Source of the DNA: an uncultured Slackia sp.
GTDB lineage: Bacteria; Actinomycetota; Coriobacteriia; Coriobacteriales; Eggerthellaceae
NCBI GenBank assembly: GCA_934661005.1
Contig: CAKUIK010000033.1
Span: 1 to 25,211 of the forward strand
Reading direction: 5' to 3'
Length of the DNA: 25,211 bases
In this document: piece after piece, positions 22,701 to 25,211 of the stretch
Layout: each line of letters begins with the position of its first letter
How positions within the stretch are numbered: position 1 is the first letter of the stretch
Position numbers and translations under genes: made by a program
Notes under the pieces: model-generated
Databases searched by the model: none
What the model saw: the letters and a program-made list of their open reading frames with translations, nothing else
What the model was told of the DNA's origin: nothing

Positions 22701-24907
22701 TTCACATGGACTTCCCAATTGGCAATCCAGGCGCCCTTGGAGCCGTCGGGCCAAGTGTAGTCAGCCTTCCATTGGGCTTCACCGGTCGACTTTTTCGACA
22801 CGGCGGGAGCAACTTCTTTATTAATCACAAAGGAATCGGACGCGCTGCCCTTGTCGACGTTGCCGATTTTGACTGCCGAGGTGTTAGTGTAGGTAGCATT
22901 CGCGCCGCTGCACGTCGTGTCATACGTCACAACAATATCGTGCGCGCCAATGAGCCCTTTAACCGCATCGGTGCTTTGGAATCGAATGGCGATATTGCTG
23001 TAGTCTCCACCTTCAATGGTATAGTCGACACCCTTTTTCAACTCGGCGGCGCCAATGACCTTAACCACGATATTGCTGAACTTCATGTGTTCGAAATTGC
23101 CACCATCTTTTTTGATGCTGTCGATGAATACGACCGTACTCGGGTCGGTATTCGCATCCATGGAGGAGAACTTCACGGTCGATTCCCAAGAAGCCTTGCC
23201 GTCGTTTTCGGCGTTATCTGCATCAACGAGGCGCTTCGTCACATACGTACGCTCGTCGGTTGGCTGGTAGCTTGCGCTGCCTTCACCCGCGACGCCTTCA
23301 TCGTTCGGCGGGGTCACCTTCGAAGTATTTGAGACCGCCTTCGTGGAATCGACGTTGCTCATTGCGGTGGTATAGGTAACAGTGAGCTCTTGTTTACCCA
23401 AGCCGTCAGGAAGTGTGAAATTGAGTTCAGAACTATTCGGGTCTACAGCACCCGACGCCACCTGTTTGCCAGAGGCGTCGGTCACCATGTATTTCGTGCC
23501 TTCTTTAAACTTTTGGTCTCCACTCAAGATGTCACTGAACTGATACTTTGACATATCGGCCTTGAGGCTGCCCGTATTCAGCTTGACGGTCCATGTAATA
23601 TTGTCGTCGGTACTGCCTGCCGCAACAGACTTTTGCACCATGGAATACTTAACCTTTTCGGGATCTTTCGAACCAGAGGTGCCGTTGTTCTCGCCCGTGC
23701 TACCCCAAATCCACTTCGCCGTGTTGCCGACGCCGGAAGCCTCCTGGCCGTCCTCGAGCGCGTCGAGCACCGACTGCTTCACCGTGGTTTTGTATTGAAC
23801 GTAGTAATCGCCCTTGGAAAGCGTGCCAAGTTCGATGGTCGCTTTCTGGCCGTCGATAGTTACGTCGCATTTGCCCGCCGCCGGGCTGCCGTTCTTGTCG
23901 ATCAGCTTGAAGGAACCGGTGACAAAATCGAGGTTCGACCCAATGACATCTTCGATCTTCAAGTTAGTCGCAGTCGCCGATGGGGAAACCTTCACCGTCC
24001 AGGTATAGGAGTTGTCGGATGCGTCAAATTTCGGCATCTCCCATTCTTTATTGGGGTCGGCGCCAAACTTATTGCCGGAAACGCTGCCGTCCTTGGTTTT
24101 AATAACCACCGACGTCGCAACGCCGGGAAAATTGACTATCACCTCTTTGCCGTCACCCGTATCTTCGGCATTCATGACGAACTGGAAATTGACGTGAGCA
24201 CTCACGTTGGAGTGTTCTTTATTCAGCCAATCCTCGTTGTAGTGCAGGTAAACGACACCATCTTGAATGCGCCAACTGCCCGCAACTTGATTGTCGCCGT
24301 CGTAAAGCGTTTGAAAGCTGCTGTTATCGAACTTCACATTATTCGGAAAGGTGTATTTGATGTTCGGCTGCGCGAGCGTCGGCGTCTCCTTCACCGAGAA
24401 ATCAATGTGCACTTTGCCGTACAAATGTGCATCGGGGGCGATAGCATCATTAGGACCGAGCTCTTGCGAGTATTCGTTGTCCTTATAAATATTCACCTTA
24501 ATGCCCGAGGTTACTTCTCGGTATTCGGCGTTTCCGTTATATTCACCGTTTCGAACTGAAGGAGTGCTGATTTCGTCGCTCTGCGAAGCCGGGGTGCTTG
24601 AAGTAGATTCGCCAGCCACGAAAACATTGCTAGCGGTATCTTCAACATTACCACCGCTAACCGCTACGGCATCCCCGTTCGCAGCAGCCACCACATCATT
24701 ATTACCGACGGCTTGCGCAGTCTGTACGGTAGGGGCGTTTTGGCTATCCCGCGTCGACTGCTCGTCGGAAGCGCTCACCCGAGTCGCAGCTTCACCAATA
24801 TTGGCCGCAATGGCTTGCGTAAACGGCGTAAGCGACTGCCATGACACAAGCATGCATGTCAAGGCAATTGCCACCAGACAGCGTGGTTTTTTCAACTTCT
24901 TAAGCAT
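19757..24907 (-). CDS. Large cell-wall surface adhesin/pilin-like protein with SpaA and FctA-type isopeptide domains
   Basis: The 1716-residue protein has a signal peptide (about 1-35) and a low-complexity region rich in Ser, Thr and Ala (to about 120). A series of beta-sandwich modules follows (about 130-1005), each opening with a YTWTV-like strand. Then comes one SpaA/Cna-B domain (from about 1012: VNKTDETGKEPLEGAEFTLY ... YCYEETKAPAGYK) and four pilin isopeptide-linkage domains (from about 1148, 1286, 1402 and 1519), where domains 1 and 4 resemble each other (GSIELNVVK, GSVALSVVK) and 2 and 3 do (GRDLKAGEFTF, GRALKAGEFDF). Lys, Glu and Asn in the usual places suggest internal isopeptide bonds. 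A proline-rich spacer, FFAKTND (1677-1683), a hydrophobic helix and RRLRKRSE form a sorting signal with N where LPXTG has G. It likely mediates attachment to host or neighbours; the ligand is unknown. GGGAGGG precedes the start. Confidence 0.93.
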   Translation of the reverse strand: MLKKLKKPRCLVAIALTCMLVSWQSLTPFTQAIAANIGEAATRVSASDEQSTRDSQNAPTVQTAQAVGNNDVVAAANGDAVAVSGGNVEDTASNVFVAGESTSSTPASQSDEISTPSVRNGEYNGNAEYREVTSGIKVNIYKDNEYSQELGPNDAIAPDAHLYGKVHIDFSVKETPTLAQPNIKYTFPNNVKFDNSSFQTLYDGDNQVAGSWRIQDGVVYLHYNEDWLNKEHSNVSAHVNFQFVMNAEDTGDGKEVIVNFPGVATSVVIKTKDGSVSGNKFGADPNKEWEMPKFDASDNSYTWTVKVSPSATATNLKIEDVIGSNLDFVTGSFKLIDKNGSPAAGKCDVTIDGQKATIELGTLSKGDYYVQYKTTVKQSVLDALEDGQEASGVGNTAKWIWGSTGENNGTSGSKDPEKVKYSMVQKSVAAGSTDDNITWTVKLNTGSLKADMSKYQFSDILSGDQKFKEGTKYMVTDASGKQVASGAVDPNSSELNFTLPDGLGKQELTVTYTTAMSNVDSTKAVSNTSKVTPPNDEGVAGEGSASYQPTDERTYVTKRLVDADNAENDGKASWESTVKFSSMDANTDPSTVVFIDSIKKDGGNFEHMKFSNIVVKVIGAAELKKGVDYTIEGGDYSNIAIRFQSTDAVKGLIGAHDIVVTYDTTCSGANATYTNTSAVKIGNVDKGSASDSFVINKEVAPAVSKKSTGEAQWKADYTWPDGSKGAWIANWEVHVNCDEPNTWTHNAGSDLKGADVVVKDTLGEGMSYVGGSSRYWLCGSSGFDSAGDWPELRAEPSTEKGVAAFTIPTQSMVNEAGSWRGYVKLTYQTAIKQSAVDAGVSKDFVNTAEADAGQTHFPEGTGKVTVNNKVLDKQAVRASDNSHVKYTITVNPNAQTLGVSGSLTLVDTMSAGASFTNGTLKVTDKDGKEVTDGVSYTLKNQPNLDGSTSTVLTLTVPNSKALTVTYDVAPQGALGTEVKIENDVSMQGFASSSAHHDQKWVVQKSNAGTDATSYGITVNKTDETGKEPLEGAEFTLYQIDLDKSTANSLVKSKVATVGDNPKATDKNGIAKFGDKEHPLDAATLYCYEETKAPAGYKISNTAPTYVMFSGASEQAKADYAAAFAKAQSLGITPNSGTTFSVFDEKITEPTGSIELNVVKQVNSADPANDQSFEFSVAGKDDASNAKMPERTSATTTGASIASFGTIGFTKEDVGKTYTYAIHETSSAPNDGNVWTMAGDVTATVKVGMPTDDAPTVIPVTVEYSNVNADGTAALFNNTWTKPAPTSTSFTAQVKKVLEGGRDLKAGEFTFVLKKGDKEVARTTNAADGSVVFKDVAITSVSDGGEYTISEVKGTDSSIEYSNQVVKANVDVAEKDGKLVAAVTYGDSKSTEVQTITNTFRPAATVATVEASKTLAGRALKAGEFDFQLKSDDKVVATATNDADGKVVFPADALTYNAVGEHDYVLSEVAKVGADAKGVTYDAKQAKVHVSVTQDSTTGELSAKTTYDGSETVPGFKNSYAATGSVALSVVKTVNGKVPDADVRFDFKLEAKTLGAPMPENNVVQTAGGEPVSFGDIKFGLADAGKTYEYVIGETTPATIGWTMAQSVTVKVTVGADNGDGALKASSVEYSCAAANGAAALFDNKYEEQLPTPDDPQVPEQPQTPEDSRTPDAPHGGFFAKTNDPTHMLAQGMVGLASAVAAVACAASLRRLRKRSE

Positions 24908-24925
24908 TCATCCCTCCCTAGGATC

Positions 24926-24970
24926 AACGAAAAAGCCCGCAGCAACAAATGCGAGCAATACAACTCGCAT
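24926..24970 (-). promoter_or_regulatory. Attenuator-like pair of exclusive hairpins in the adhesin leader
   Basis: On the minus strand GCTCGCA (24950-24956) pairs with TGCGGGC (24935-24941, one U-G wobble) and is followed by TTTTTCGTT, a terminator shape. The same arm can instead pair upstream: CTCGCAT (24949-24955) is a perfect complement of ATGCGAG (24964-24970). The two stems cannot form together. A further 9-bp hairpin lies upstream (24979-24987 with 25002-25010). No regulator binding site or leader peptide is obvious. The hairpin could also simply end a transcript from the right. Confidence 0.6.
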
Positions 24971-25123
24971 GTCGCGAATCTTCTGCGTATAAAGGATTTT
25001 GCGCAGAAGACGCCTGGCGTTACGCTTATGAACACGCAGTCAGGGAAACGGAATATCATTCACCTGACGTACGCATGACCAGCGATGCCTTCCTCCTTGC
25101 TCTGCGCCAAAAAATCGCACAGA

Positions 25124-25154
25124 ATTGTAGCGTACCCCCCCCCCAAGTTTTCAA
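25124..25154 (-). promoter_or_regulatory. Promoter with a ten-G tract in its spacer, candidate phase-variable switch of the adhesin
   Basis: On the minus strand a -35 TTGAAA (25149-25154) and a -10 TACAAT (25124-25129) flank a 19-base spacer that contains ten consecutive G (25135-25144). Slippage in the run would change the spacing; loss of two G would give the optimal 17. The transcript would start near 25116, with a leader of about 210 bases before the adhesin. I see no better promoter between here and the gene. To the right, 25155-25211 shows nothing I can identify. Confidence 0.7.
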
Positions 25155-25211
25155 TGAGAGCTGAGCATCTATTTTCTATTTGTCTGTATACGAAGCAATT
25201 TCGTCTAGATC

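Noticed and set aside
19757..24907. Multiple genes or a frameshift within the long surface-protein region
   Set aside because: One frame is open for 1716 codons with a signal peptide at one end and a sorting signal at the other, so a single intact gene is the simplest reading.
24949..25164. Plus-strand 71-codon frame that runs through the ten-base C tract
   Set aside because: No Shine-Dalgarno sequence, the start lies inside the terminator-like hairpin, and the third-position base use is unlike the real genes. The promoter reading of the tract explains more. A decayed gene fragment remains possible.
1..25211. CRISPR arrays, insertion-sequence transposases or rRNA genes
   Set aside because: No regularly spaced repeats, no transposase motifs and no rRNA-like stretches were seen on either strand.

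Overview
The window looks like a chromosomal segment from a GC-rich, anaerobic actinobacterium of the Coriobacteriia, most likely family Eggerthellaceae (Slackia/Eggerthella-like). Three things point that way: high-GC third codon positions, a secreted twin-arginine lipoprotein flavoreductase of the type these bacteria carry in many copies, and a large Cna-B/pilin-type surface protein with an actinobacterial-style sorting signal. The taxonomic call is inference; there is no rRNA here.

Layout. At 1-1319 (minus) are a YhaO/SbcD-like DNA-repair phosphoesterase and the edge of its likely partner. At 1513-4872 (minus) is the classic rpsF-ssb-rpsR-rplI set followed by dnaB, with a clear promoter and leader hairpin before rpsF, a terminator after rplI and a separate -10 box for dnaB. 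At 5308-5787 (plus) is an acidic protein of unknown function. Serine tRNAs GGA and CGA follow, then a 540-base gene-free stretch that holds a duplicated tRNA 3' end, a nested palindrome and a run of terminators. At 6660-9018 (minus) are lemA, ispE and tadA. At 9354-11264 (plus) is a drug-efflux-type MFS transporter fused to two CBS domains, then tRNA-Ser(TGA) and a small DUF1653 gene. At 11875-13671 (minus) is the Tat-exported FAD lipoprotein, preceded by a structured leader.

The region 14002-19641 is a lysine/diaminopimelate unit. lysA-dapA-dapB-dapH (minus) is headed by a lysine riboswitch with a terminator platform. A divergent M20 deacetylase, probably the N-acetyl-diaminopimelate deacetylase, lies on the other side. 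Together they cover most of the acetylase branch of lysine biosynthesis; the aminotransferase and epimerase are not in the window. A 153-base element with perfect 21-base terminal inverted repeats sits between dapB and dapH.

The right end, 19757-25154 (minus), is a 1716-residue surface adhesin/pilin-like protein. Its upstream region is the most striking part of the window: a run of ten G lies inside the 19-base spacer between a -35 (TTGAAA) and a -10 (TACAAT), which is the layout of a slipped-strand phase-variable promoter. Downstream of it, but before the gene, a terminator-like hairpin and a mutually exclusive alternative hairpin form what looks like a transcription attenuator. No sortase, integrase, transposase or CRISPR array is visible.
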